From assembly GCA_030812955.1 (NCBI GenBank), contig JAUSTR010000006.1:51713-115712 (forward strand): DNA of 64,000 nt, given 5' to 3'. The stretch comes from Bacillus alveayuensis. Its GTDB lineage: Bacteria > Bacillota > Bacilli > Bacillales > Aeribacillaceae. The position numbers and the translations under genes are program-made. The notes beneath the pieces are model-generated. The model saw nothing but the letters and a program-made list of their open reading frames with translations. It ran no database searches and was not told the origin of the DNA. This document shows positions 17,331-25,293 of the stretch, in pieces (positions within the stretch are counted from its first letter, which is position 1; every line of letters begins with the position of its first letter).

Positions 17331-17990
17331 CTATTTTTGTCGAACCTTCACTAAAATCGTAATAATGAATAAAATCCAAAAGCTTCCTGCTAAAAAACCT
17401 GCCAATACATCTGATACATAGTGAACCCCTAAATAGACACGGCTGAAGCCGATAAGGAAAATCAAAACACTAAAAAGAAATATAACCCACTTTTTATTCG
17501 CATATTGATGTTGGACGAAGAAATAAGCGATCAGTCCATAAATTGCGGTTGAGTTCATCGTATGACCACTTGGAAAGCTATACTCCCCGACTTCAATCAA
17601 TGGATGAAAATTGGGGCGTTCCCGTAAAAATAACTGTTTTAAACATTGATTTAGAAATCGTACACCCAAAAAATTGATGAATAAAAAGAATCCTTCTCGT
17701 TTTTTTCCTTTCATCACAAAGAAGATAAAGAAAATGACCGTCAAAAAGAATGTGATGTAAAAAGATCCAATTTTTGTCATATTATGCATGAAGAAGTCAA
17801 ATCTTTCTTCGCGTAGCTTTTCAACAGCTAATACGATATTCTCATCAATCGACTGAAAAAATCGATATTGAGTAAGAATCATGAATAAAAAAAGTAAGAG
17901 TAGGAATAAGGATCGATTTTTCTTTCTCAAACTCTTCCTCCTAACTTGTTGCACACTGATCGATGTCGATGTCAATACCCTTTCATTCAC
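17331..17990 (-). CDS. yodM: PAP2-family membrane lipid phosphatase (YodM-like)
   Basis: A 219-residue integral membrane phosphatase. The three PAP2 motifs are present: KQLFLRERP (motif 1), YSFPSGHTMNS (motif 2, catalytic His) and GFSRVYLGVHYVSDVLAG (motif 3), among about six hydrophobic helices. Family members dephosphorylate phosphatidic acid, PGP or undecaprenyl pyrophosphate; which applies here is open. The GTG start at 17990 has only a weak ribosome site, so the basic N-terminus (RRKSLRKKNR) may begin elsewhere. Synteny with yodL supports yodM. Confidence 0.82.
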   Translation of the reverse strand: MNERVLTSTSISVQQVRRKSLRKKNRSLFLLLLFLFMILTQYRFFQSIDENIVLAVEKLREERFDFFMHNMTKIGSFYITFFLTVIFFIFFVMKGKKREGFFLFINFLGVRFLNQCLKQLFLRERPNFHPLIEVGEYSFPSGHTMNSTAIYGLIAYFFVQHQYANKKWVIFLFSVLIFLIGFSRVYLGVHYVSDVLAGFLAGSFWILFIITILVKVRQK

Positions 17991-18055
17991 TTCAAATAAA
18001 CTTCACGGCTATTTTGATTATACTTCTTTATTGTTAAATGATCCTTACTTACCAT

Positions 18056-18083
18056 AAAAAAATTAGCCGCAAATGGCTAATTT
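18056..18083 (-). terminator. terminator of spo0M
   Basis: A 9-bp stem AAATTAGCC/GGCTAATTT with a 6-nt loop is followed by TTTTTTT on the minus strand, beginning at the spo0M stop codon. Confidence 0.85.
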
Positions 18084-18853
18084 CAACAAAACTGTTGAAT
18101 CGTTGCGGCTAATTTTTCCGTCATCTTCTCGCGATCTTGTTCTGTGATGGTAACCGTAATGAGAGACTCGTCTAAATCTAATGCTTCAGCTAATAAACCT
18201 GAAAGACCTCTTGCTCGACGATCTATTTCCAACATTAATTCTATTTCATTTTTACGATGTTGGAAAAAGATAACTTCAAGTTCATCAAGCTTTCCCATGA
18301 ACATTCCGGTAATTGGATAAAACTCAAACTCCTGGACAAACGGCAAACGTCTTCTCGTTCGAAATGATGCCGCTTCATTTTCAACTTGACGAAGTTTAAA
18401 TCCTAATTGTTTTAAGGTATTTAAAACAGCTGCCATTAAATCATTTGGAATGACATCAACGTAATCTGTATCTTGTGGATCAATGGCTCCTTTAATATCT
18501 AATCCTGTATGAATCCAAACTTTTGAAGCGCCTTTCGTAATCGGCGTGTCTAACGGGAGGGTAAACGAAAAAGGGATAACTTTTTCTTCATTCGCTGATA
18601 TGATAAAAGGTTCATTTATTTTGATTTTCGCAATTTCTACTTTTTTTGTATATTTTTGATCATCTTCCTCTTTTATATACGTTGAAAAGACGGTTAAATA
18701 TATTTCATCAATTTTCTGATCAACATTACCACCGTATACTTCGATAACACCTTCAACTAGTTCACCAGGTTGTAATTGTTCGGTAGTTAATTTCGTATCT
18801 ACTTTCGCAGCCCCAATACCGATACTTGCAAACATTTTGTTAAAAAATGACAT
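18083..18853 (-). CDS. spo0M: sporulation-control protein Spo0M
   Basis: A 256-residue arrestin-like SpoOM protein. The N-terminus MSFFNKMFASIGIGAAKVDT and the following beta-rich repeats (GELVEGVIEVYGG ... IDEIYLTVFSTY) are typical. In B. subtilis Spo0M is a cytosolic protein that affects entry to sporulation and division; its biochemical role is not settled. Here it is the last gene of an apparent minus-strand operon after a Ser/Thr kinase (12-bp gap) and a tiny basic protein, and has its own terminator. Confidence 0.9.
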   Translation of the reverse strand: MSFFNKMFASIGIGAAKVDTKLTTEQLQPGELVEGVIEVYGGNVDQKIDEIYLTVFSTYIKEEDDQKYTKKVEIAKIKINEPFIISANEEKVIPFSFTLPLDTPITKGASKVWIHTGLDIKGAIDPQDTDYVDVIPNDLMAAVLNTLKQLGFKLRQVENEAASFRTRRRLPFVQEFEFYPITGMFMGKLDELEVIFFQHRKNEIELMLEIDRRARGLSGLLAEALDLDESLITVTITEQDREKMTEKLAATIQQFC

Positions 18854-18865
18854 ATGCCATTCCCC

Positions 18866-19642
18866 CTAAAGTAATTTTTTAACATCTTCAATTAGTTCAT
18901 CGATTTCATCATAAGGTTGAGCTAACATTAGCAATCTACGAATAATATACTTTGCATTGGAAGAAATGTCCAGCTCTTCCTCCCAACTTTTTTCTTTTAC
19001 AGATATTGGAATAAATGTCGAATAAAGCAAAAATAAAACGAAATGTCCAAGTGCATAAAAATCACTTCGAAAGTGGATTTCACGCATTAAACGTTTTTCC
19101 AATAAATAGGAGGATCTATATTCTTCCACATCATAAGTAAATCGTGCTAAGCCGAAATCGATGATGTTTACTTGATGTTCATCGATTAAAATATTTGGGA
19201 GTCTTAAATCTCTATGAACGATATGATGTTCATGTAAATACTTCACAATCTCTAATACTTTGAATAAGTAGATAAATGCTTCCTTTTCTGAATATTTTGT
19301 ACCTCTTTCAAAGATTTCCTCTTCCACAGTTCTACCTTTTTTATATTCTAAAATGAGAACATGATGTTTGCCTATTTTCTTTTCTTCAATAAATCGAGGA
19401 ATCGATGGATGTGAAAGAGAAGATAAGATTTCCTTTTCTTTTTGAAAAGAATCAATACCCTTTTTGATTTTCCTTTTATGTTTTCTTAACTGCTTGATGA
19501 CAACTTTTTTACAAATCCGTTTTGAGTCCGCTAAATATGTAATGCCATAGCTACCGATTCCAAGTGGACGTATGATTTGATAATTACCGATTAATGTTCC
19601 CGGTTTAAATTTCGATTCAAAGAGTGGAAGCCATTTCACCAT
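18866..19642 (-). CDS. Hanks-type serine/threonine protein kinase without extracellular domain
   Basis: A 258-residue kinase that is essentially catalytic domain only. It has a glycine loop LGIGSYGITYLAD, the ATP lysine in VVIKQL, catalytic loop HRDLRLPNIL (with HRD Asp and the Asn) and IIDFGLA (DFG). There is no membrane segment or PASTA domain, unlike PrkC; the soluble B. subtilis kinase YbdM is the closest model I recall. Its ATG shares one base with the TAA of the upstream small gene (TAATG), indicating translational coupling. Spo0M, encoded next, is a possible substrate (inference). Confidence 0.88.
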   Translation of the reverse strand: MVKWLPLFESKFKPGTLIGNYQIIRPLGIGSYGITYLADSKRICKKVVIKQLRKHKRKIKKGIDSFQKEKEILSSLSHPSIPRFIEEKKIGKHHVLILEYKKGRTVEEEIFERGTKYSEKEAFIYLFKVLEIVKYLHEHHIVHRDLRLPNILIDEHQVNIIDFGLARFTYDVEEYRSSYLLEKRLMREIHFRSDFYALGHFVLFLLYSTFIPISVKEKSWEEELDISSNAKYIIRRLLMLAQPYDEIDELIEDVKKLL

Positions 19643-19833
19643 TAGCTTGAATAAAAGCTAGAAAAAAATCCACTGGATCGGTGCTTTCTTTTATAAAAGT
19701 GATGCCCGTATTTATTTGGTAGATGGGAGGAGTGTTTCATATAGCCACTGCTTGAATAATGCTTGTGTGTTTTCTTATGATACCTACTATTTAACATTTC
19801 ATGTAATAAATGCTTAATAGCCTTTTTAATCAT
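19642..19833 (-). CDS. small basic His/Ser/Tyr-rich protein coupled to the Ser/Thr kinase gene
   Basis: A 63-residue protein with a short amphipathic N-terminus (MIKKAIKHLLHEML) and a tail dense in His, Lys, Ser and Tyr (HKKTHKHYSSSGYMKHSSH), ending SSGFFSSFYSS. ATG at 19833 is chosen because AAAGGAG lies 9 nt upstream; the ATG at 19842 would be fused to that site. Its stop overlaps the kinase start by one base. The Ser/Tyr-rich tail could be a phosphorylation substrate or a coat component; neither is shown. Confidence 0.65.
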   Translation of the reverse strand: MIKKAIKHLLHEMLNSRYHKKTHKHYSSSGYMKHSSHLPNKYGHHFYKRKHRSSGFFSSFYSS

Positions 19834-20035
19834 CGCAATCATCTCCTTTTAGCTTTCCTTCTGTATTACGATTCAAATCGTGCTTTTGTTTCAAAAAAGG
19901 TTCCTTTTCAACAAAAAACGTTCAGATTTTCTTCTAACAACATATTCATGTGGAAATAATGTGTCATTAAATGCATATGTTTAATTTTGATTTCATAGTT
20001 ATGGATCATAAAGCAAGTACAAGAGGAGGTAATGT

Positions 20036-20137
20036 ATGAATCGGATGGAAAGAATTCAGAGGATCAATGAAGTAGAAGTCGCGATGATCCAGAAAGATGA
20101 AAATCTTTTAATCATGATCGATTCAGCTTCATTTTAA
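20036..20137 (+). CDS. candidate 33-residue peptide gene
   Basis: ATG at 20036 follows a near-perfect AAGAGGAGG ribosome site. It encodes 33 residues beginning MNRMERIQRINEVEVAM and ending with a hydrophobic LLIMIDSASF. Charged N-half and hydrophobic C-half; no family recognised. It stands alone between divergent minus-strand genes in a 380-bp gap, with no clear terminator. Real translation is suggested mainly by the ribosome site. Confidence 0.45.
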   Translation: MNRMERIQRINEVEVAMIQKDENLLIMIDSASF

Positions 20138-20222
20138 AAAAAGCAAATGATATTTTATATGCTTTCATTTTGTTTTATTGTGTTCCATATTTTCTTTTCT
20201 TGCTTTTGAAGGTTTTATAAGA

Positions 20223-20897
20223 TTATTCTGTGTATTTCTTCAATTGGAGAAGAACAAAATCCATCATCTCTTTATACTCATGATCACCAAACCATTGATA
20301 CAAGCATTTATAATCATTATAAAGATCCAGTAAGGAATCAATGAAAGAAGTTTTCCTTATGAGAAAAGGATTTTGTTTAGACTTATCTTCAGACAGTGAA
20401 AAGAATTCAACAGGATCATCATAAAACTGATATTGTTCGGCAATGAATTGCAATAATTGAATATTGTGAACAATTTTTTCTGTATCTTTCTGGTTTATCA
20501 ACCTCTTTAATTCTTCTTCAGAAGCTTCTAACCATTCCCCATCACGAACTCGAACTAGTTCATACGTCACCTCTTCCCATGAATCCTCTTTATATCGCCA
20601 AAGCTCCGAATGAATTCCAACTACTTTAAATATATCTTGACCATAACCTTCTACTTGAACTAAATCACCAATACGAAATGGATATTCAATTTCAATCATT
20701 TCCGTTTCATAAACCTTGCCTTCATAATCAGAAAGGTGAATTAACGTATTTTCAAAATATAAAATATCACTATGATTAACTTCATATAAATATTCTTGAT
20801 CAATACGATGAATATTTGTAATGGTACCAACAGTACCATACAAAGTAATCACGACAATATCCCCTCTTTTAAACTTTGGCTTTTTCTTTTTTGCCAT
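20223..20897 (-). CDS. yodN: YodN-like conserved Bacillus protein
   Basis: A 224-residue soluble protein. After a Lys-rich start (MAKKKKPKFKRGDIV) there are two beta-rich SH3/KOW-like segments (FKRGDIVVITLYGTVGTI and PFRIGDLVQVEGYGQDIFKVVGI), then an acidic helical C-terminus. The symbol is tentative, based on remembered size and neighbourhood of B. subtilis yodN. ATG at 20897 is preceded by AAAGGGGG; an upstream in-frame ATG at 20924 has no site. Function unknown. Confidence 0.65.
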   Translation of the reverse strand: MAKKKKPKFKRGDIVVITLYGTVGTITNIHRIDQEYLYEVNHSDILYFENTLIHLSDYEGKVYETEMIEIEYPFRIGDLVQVEGYGQDIFKVVGIHSELWRYKEDSWEEVTYELVRVRDGEWLEASEEELKRLINQKDTEKIVHNIQLLQFIAEQYQFYDDPVEFFSLSEDKSKQNPFLIRKTSFIDSLLDLYNDYKCLYQWFGDHEYKEMMDFVLLQLKKYTE

Positions 20898-21096
20898 TGT
20901 CGATCCCCCTTTGTCGTGATTCATATAGTTATCACATTATATGCAGTAATCAATCGCTTGAGATAGGCAGACAAATTAAAAAATCCATACTGTCCTTCTT
21001 GTTGAAAAGAGTTATTCACGTGCTTATCCTTGTACAAATATTACCAATATGTAATGAAGATCCATGATGTCAAGTATCACTTTTTTAACGTAAAAA

Positions 21097-21200
21097 GCTG
21101 TTTTCGTAAACTTTATTGCTTTTCATTGCGTGTAGCAAGCGTATCGTTTGCCTGACAGTCGAAAAGCAATTGTAAAGCAACAATTCTTTAGAAAAGAGCC
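21097..21200 (+). repeat. nested-palindrome repeat, copy B (104 bp, medium form)
   Basis: Begins GCTGTTTTCGTAAACTTTAT and ends TAGAAAAGAGCC. It contains the AGCAAGCGTATCG-TTGCCT module and the GACAGTCGAAAAGC arm, but lacks the long CCGAACAAA palindrome of the full-length copies. It lies in the gap between the yodN- and yozE-like genes; the remainder of that gap (20925-21371) holds a weak hairpin near 21220-21290 and nothing else I can name. Confidence 0.88.
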
Positions 21201-21371
21201 AAAAAAAAAGAGACTGGCCTAAAAGTACATGTCAAACCCTACATGTTGAAATACAAATAAGGTCAAATACTCTTGAGACAGCCCTTGCATCACAATGAAA
21301 ACGCTTTTTATTTAAGCGATATAGAGCTTGGAAGTATAAAATATTTTGTCACCCATATTCAATTGAATTGC

Positions 21372-21602
21372 TTATTTTTGTCCAAATGATTCTAATTCAT
21401 ATTTTTCCCATGCTTCATCAAAAATGCTCATACTATCCAGGTAATGGCCATTTAGTTCTAAATAAGAGCTTATTTCATGATAATTAGTAGACGATTTAGG
21501 AAAGCTATGATCATTGTACGCATCATTGGCAAATTGACTAATTGCATCACTTGGCTTCGGATGGCGGAATTTTAGTAAAAATTGATAGAATGATTTCATC
21601 AT
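21372..21602 (-). CDS. yozE: YozE family protein (UPF0346)
   Basis: A 76-residue all-helical SAM-like-fold protein. MKSFYQFLLKFRHPKPSDAIS, then the DHSFPKSSTNYHEISSYLE signature and a C-terminal FDEAWEKYE are nearly identical to B. subtilis YozE. Function unknown. A start at the first or second of two adjacent ATGs is possible; AAAGGTGAGG lies upstream. Confidence 0.93.
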   Translation of the reverse strand: MMKSFYQFLLKFRHPKPSDAISQFANDAYNDHSFPKSSTNYHEISSYLELNGHYLDSMSIFDEAWEKYELESFGQK

Positions 21603-21682
21603 ACCTCACCTTTAACAACATTTTTTCCATTATAGCAAAAAAGAAGCTGCTTTTATAGCAGCTCCTTTAGCAGCTTCTGATT

Positions 21683-21792
21683 GGCTGTTTTCGTAAACTT
21701 TGTTGCTTTTCATAGCGTGTAGCAAGCGTATCGATTGCCTATGACAGTCGAAAAGCTATAATCATAAAGCAACAATCTTTTAGAAAAGAGCC
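21683..21792 (+). repeat. nested-palindrome repeat, copy C (110 bp, medium form)
   Basis: Begins GGCTGTTTTCGTAAACTTTG and ends TTAGAAAAGAGCC. Internally it carries the AGCAAGCGTATCGATTGCCT module and the GACAGTCGAAAAGC arm. Located between yozE and the 3' end of bioB, ending six bases before the bioB stop codon. Confidence 0.9.
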
Positions 21793-21797
21793 TTAAA

Positions 21798-22799
21798 CTA
21801 AGCAAGTGTCTCCTCATTTTCGTTCACAAAATCAATGTGAAAACCTAAATCCTTTAACATTTCATGGTCTTTTGTACTTTCTTGGCCAGCTGTTGTTAAA
21901 TAGTCTCCGACGAAAATAGAGTTTGCGGCATAAAGACCTAACGGTTGTAATGAACGAAGATTCACTTCTCTTCCCCCGGAAATTCTAATTTCTTTTGTTG
22001 GATTGACAAAACGGAATAATGCTAAAACTTTTAAGCAATAGCGTGGATTTAATTCATTTGTCCCTTCAAGAGGTGTGCCGCTAATAGCATGCAGGAAATT
22101 AACAGGAATAGAATCTGCATCGAGCTCTCTTAAGCTAAACGCCATATCTACGACGTCTTCTTTTGTTTCCTTCATTCCGATTATGACACCAGAACAAGGA
22201 GAAATTCCTACTTTCTTCACCTTCTCAACGGTTTGAACACGATCATCATACGTATGAGTGGTCGTAATATTTTCATGATGATTTTTCGATGTGTTCAAAT
22301 TATGATTATAACGATCAACACCAGCTTCTTTTAATCGTTCAGCTTGACCTGGTTTTAAGATCCCGAGACAAGCACATATTTTTAACCCATATTGTGCCTT
22401 TATATCTTTTACCGCATCAATTACATGATCGATTTCTTTGTCACTCGGCCCTCTTCCGCTAGCCACAATACAATAAGTCCCTACATTTAAGTCATATGCT
22501 TGTTTCGCACCTTTGACAATACTCTCTTTATCAAGCATTTTATATTTTTGAATAGGTGCTGTCGAAACAGCTGATTGTGAACAGTAGCCACAATCTTCTG
22601 GACATAATCCCGATTTTGTATTCATAATCATATTTAACTTTACATCATTGCCGTAATAATGCTTTCTAATTTGGTAGGCTCCTTGAAGTAAAAGCAACAA
22701 TTCATCATCTGGCGTATGTAAAATTTCTAACGCCTCATCCCTTGAAATAATATAACCATTAATGACCTGATCAGCCAACTGTAGCCACTTTACTCCCAC
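21798..22799 (-). CDS. bioB: biotin synthase
   Basis: Radical-SAM enzyme of 333 residues inserting sulfur into dethiobiotin. The [4Fe-4S] cysteines are in GLCPEDCGYCSQS (CxxxCxxC); further BioB motifs include VASGRGPSDKE, the YNHNLNTS segment and the Arg ligand of the second cluster in EIRISGGREVNL. I chose GTG at 22799 because GGGGAG lies 8 nt upstream and the length then matches B. subtilis BioB; the GTG at 22808 overlaps that site. It is monocistronic here, with no other bio gene nearby. Confidence 0.95.
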   Translation of the reverse strand: MGVKWLQLADQVINGYIISRDEALEILHTPDDELLLLLQGAYQIRKHYYGNDVKLNMIMNTKSGLCPEDCGYCSQSAVSTAPIQKYKMLDKESIVKGAKQAYDLNVGTYCIVASGRGPSDKEIDHVIDAVKDIKAQYGLKICACLGILKPGQAERLKEAGVDRYNHNLNTSKNHHENITTTHTYDDRVQTVEKVKKVGISPCSGVIIGMKETKEDVVDMAFSLRELDADSIPVNFLHAISGTPLEGTNELNPRYCLKVLALFRFVNPTKEIRISGGREVNLRSLQPLGLYAANSIFVGDYLTTAGQESTKDHEMLKDLGFHIDFVNENEETLA

Positions 22800-22832
22800 G
22801 AGATTCACTCCCCAATTGTTGTTTATACATTA

Positions 22833-22861
22833 ATGGTAAAAAGAGGAGTGAAATATGTCAA
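22833..22861 (-). promoter_or_regulatory. sigma-A promoter of bioB
   Basis: On the minus strand a perfect TTGACA -35 (22856-22861) is followed after 17 bp by TACCAT (22833-22838). I do not see a convincing BirA operator dyad across it. Confidence 0.6.
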
Positions 22862-22892
22862 CAATTATTTAAAATAAGTTTACATTAACAAT

Positions 22893-22931
22893 AAGGGGTC
22901 TGCACCCACAATAGTTGGGTAGACCCCTTTT
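22893..22931. terminator. terminator between the YjcZ-type gene and bioB
   Basis: AAGGGGTCT/AGACCCCTT outer stem enclosing a second CACCCA/TTGGGT pairing; T-rich on the plus side (CCCCTTTT). It probably ends the minus-strand YjcZ-type gene. Confidence 0.7.
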
Positions 22932-22937
22932 GTGATC

Positions 22938-23111
22938 TTAATATTTAATATAGGCAGAACCGACAATGATTAACAAGATAAACAGAACGACAATTAAAAC
23001 AAAGCTGCTTCCTCCATAATATGGATAACCATACCCGCATGGGGCACCGTAGTATGGCATATTTGGTTGCTGGTAGTAATACGGACTTTCGTGATGACTG
23101 TAGTTCATCAT
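22938..23111 (-). CDS. YjcZ-family small sporulation membrane peptide
   Basis: A 57-residue protein: Tyr/Pro/Gly-rich N-half (SPYYYQQPNMPYYG, CGYGYPYYGG) followed by a single transmembrane helix with the family signature SSFVLIVVLFILLIIVG and a short tail. YjcZ-type peptides are widespread, short spore proteins in Bacillus; function unknown. A GAGGAG ribosome site precedes the paired ATGs at 23111/23108. Confidence 0.85.
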   Translation of the reverse strand: MMNYSHHESPYYYQQPNMPYYGAPCGYGYPYYGGSSFVLIVVLFILLIIVGSAYIKY

Positions 23112-23238
23112 TTTCCACTCCTCACTTTAAGTGTTATTACAGTTTTACTTTATGTTTAGGCATGCTTGTATCGTATGTGTATCCGCCTATTCATTTAGAA
23201 AAATCACGAAAGTCTTTACATATGTTTTGGCATAAACG

Positions 23239-24177
23239 TTAGAAATATTGTTTTTTCCAAAATATAAAAGCTGTTATACTTGAAAGTAAGACCGATATAC
23301 TAAACGGAATCAAAGATGCATGCTGCTCGTGTTGAAAAGGCAGTGGTACGTTCATCCCATAAAAACTGGCAACAAGTGTAGGAATGGAAAGAACAATCGT
23401 AATGGCGGTCAAAAATTTCATGACGATATTAACATTATTGGATATGACTGAAGCAAAAGCATCCATCATCCCGCTTAAAATACTGCTATAGACTTCTGTC
23501 ATTTCAATAGCCTGTTTATTTTCAATAATACAATCTTGTAGCAAATCTTGATCATCTTCATACATTTTTAAATAATTGAGCCTAAGCAATCTTTCCATGA
23601 CGATATTATTTGCCTTCAAGGAAGTCGTAAAATAAACTAAACTTTTTTCTAAACTTAACAAGGAAAAAAGCTCCTTGTTTTTCATCGATTGATGAAGTTC
23701 TTTTTCAATTTCGCTCGTTTTCCGATTAATCTGTTTTAAATATCGTAAATAATATGTGGATATTAAATATAATAACTGAAATGCAAATCTCGTTTTCATA
23801 TACGTATAAAATCCTTTAACTTTATTTCGAGCAAATTGCTCAAAAATAGGATTTTGTTGTAGACAAACGGTAATAAAGCATGTTTCCGTTATGATCATTC
23901 CAATCGGAATCGTATCATAAATGGTAGCACCTACATCATCCGTTGATACAATTGGAATGTCAACAATAATTAATACGTGATGATCCTCTTTTTCTATACG
24001 AGAACGCTCTTCATCATCAAGAGCATCTTTAATAAAATCAATAGGAATTTGCAACTGATTGGAAACAAATTGAATTTCTTTTTCTGTTGGTGAAACTAAA
24101 TTAATCCAACATCCATTTTGAATCTCCTCAATTTCTTCTAGTTCTCCATTCATTTTGGAAATATAAATATTTAACAT
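23239..24177 (-). CDS. corA: CorA-family divalent metal (Mg/Co) transporter
   Basis: A 312-residue CorA protein: a large soluble N-terminal domain rich in acidic residues, a long helix, then two C-terminal transmembrane helices with the selectivity motif YGMN at the end of the first. A C-terminal basic tail (FWKKQYF) follows the second helix. I place the start at ATG 24177 preceded by AGGAGG; longer frames lack a site. Upstream lies a 100-nt structured leader that may regulate it. Confidence 0.92.
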   Translation of the reverse strand: MLNIYISKMNGELEEIEEIQNGCWINLVSPTEKEIQFVSNQLQIPIDFIKDALDDEERSRIEKEDHHVLIIVDIPIVSTDDVGATIYDTIPIGMIITETCFITVCLQQNPIFEQFARNKVKGFYTYMKTRFAFQLLYLISTYYLRYLKQINRKTSEIEKELHQSMKNKELFSLLSLEKSLVYFTTSLKANNIVMERLLRLNYLKMYEDDQDLLQDCIIENKQAIEMTEVYSSILSGMMDAFASVISNNVNIVMKFLTAITIVLSIPTLVASFYGMNVPLPFQHEQHASLIPFSISVLLSSITAFIFWKKQYF

Positions 24178-24198
24178 GTAGCATAACCTCCTGCTTGA

Positions 24199-24281
24199 GG
24201 CAGCTATCCTTCCCAAGAGCTCAAATCGGTTACGAACAGCAGCCTTGGAAAGGAATACGATCTGCCTTTTTTCCTTCGTAT
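24199..24281 (-). promoter_or_regulatory. structured 5' leader of corA, possible cis-regulatory RNA
   Basis: On the transcript strand GGCAG (24262-24266) can pair with CTGCC (24199-24203), enclosing a second stem CCTTTCCAAG/CTTGGGAAGG (24244-24253 with 24208-24217, one G-U pair). An alternative ATACGA/TCGTAT hairpin spans 24255-24281. The structure ends just before the corA ribosome site. It does not match the M-box magnesium riboswitch consensus that I remember, so identity is open. Confidence 0.45.
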
Positions 24282-24589
24282 CGACTCTGGATCGATCGTA
24301 CTACCGCTATTCATAAACGATTTTCACTCTCCTTTTCTATCTTTTCCCTGATCTATCATACTAATAATAAAACTAATTGTATAGAGATTTATCGTTTTTT
24401 TCTCCGTTCAATAAAATTTTTCATCTGATTTTCCGTAATGCCTTCCCCTCCAAGAAAAGTTTTGATAGTAGTTGATTCAAAATGGAAACAGAGCAATTAT
24501 AAATTAAACGGTTGTAATAAAGTGTGAACTTATGATTTTCGAATCACCGCTCGAAGAAAAGCTATGAAACCATTTACTAACAACCGTAA
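24282..24589. other. gap upstream of the DUF4397 remnant
   Basis: AT-rich sequence with no ORF carrying a ribosome site. It may be further decayed gene material belonging to the remnant at 24590, but I cannot recognise any protein in it. Confidence 0.4.
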
Positions 24590-24772
24590 TATATTGAACA
24601 AAATGCACAAATAAAAAATCACAAAATCTTCCCTATTTATGCTGGCACAGCAGATGAAGTTTTCGTTCATCGAAATCTAAAGTTTGATTCAGATACAGCC
24701 TATTCATTATTTGCGATCGGATTTTCAAACGGGACACCATCATTAGAACTTCTCCTATCTCAAGATGGATAG
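24590..24772 (+). pseudogene. C-terminal remnant of a DUF4397-type protein
   Basis: An open frame with no start codon or ribosome site encodes, in its last 50 codons, KIFPIYAGTADEVFV ... DTAYSLFAIGFSNGTPSLELLLSQDG and then a stop. This resembles the end of the DUF4397 beta-sandwich domain found in secreted Bacillus proteins (the AGT-D-V-F ... AYTLFAVG ... LE-LLL pattern). No upstream part of the domain is present in any frame, so it is a truncated relic. Confidence 0.5.
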
Positions 24773-24837
24773 TCCGGACTTATTTGGTAGAAAAGAGAGA
24801 GGTCACTCATCTTAAATCATATATACTAAACAATGAC

Positions 24838-24870
24838 ACGAAAAAAACCACTTCTATGACAGAAGTGGTT
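24838..24870 (-). terminator. terminator of the 67-residue membrane protein gene
   Basis: A perfect 10-bp stem AACCACTTCT/AGAAGTGGTT with a 5-nt loop, followed on the minus strand by TTTTTTT; it overlaps the gene's stop codon. Confidence 0.88.
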
Positions 24871-25072
24871 ATCTTTTCTGCTTTTTTTGGTCTCTTAAGT
24901 GAAGTGAATAGACCCCGATACTTAAAAACAATGCACAGTATCCTATATTCATATATATTTCATCTAAATCATACGCTAGATCTCCACCGAGATATATTTT
25001 ATAAGCAATTCCAGCAAAGTAAATAGCAATTAAAAATGTAATGATGCTTGCTGTAATGAAAATTTTATTCAT
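24869..25072 (-). CDS. small membrane protein with two transmembrane helices
   Basis: A 67-residue protein with hydrophobic helices at about 4-24 and 38-58, an acidic loop between them (YLGGDLAYDLDEIYMN) and a basic tail (RDQKKQKR). A GAAGGGGG site lies upstream. B. subtilis YpmT, next to ypmS, is a small membrane protein of similar size, and ypmS is nearby (26878), so YpmT is a possibility that I cannot confirm from sequence. Confidence 0.75.
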   Translation of the reverse strand: MNKIFITASIITFLIAIYFAGIAYKIYLGGDLAYDLDEIYMNIGYCALFLSIGVYSLHLRDQKKQKR

Positions 25073-25293
25073 CTATATATCCCCCTTCTTTTCTTTCATT
25101 TTCATCAAAAGGAGCCTATTGTATTATCTTCTTATAAATAGAAAAAAAATAACCATCCTAAAAGTTAATTTTCTCTTATTATAAGATACACGTCAAGGAA
25201 GAATTCAATCATTTTTTATATATACAAATGGACAGTTTCTCCGCGCTTATAAAATTCGCTATAATAGTGTACGGAAGGAGAGGAGTATTTAAC

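Noticed and set aside
22800..22892. BirA operator at bioB
   Set aside because: No paired GTTAAC-type half-sites with the expected spacing could be found around the bioB promoter.
24185..24330. M-box (ykoK) magnesium riboswitch upstream of corA
   Set aside because: The conserved M-box segments I know are not found; only generic stems are present, so I list it as an unidentified structured leader.
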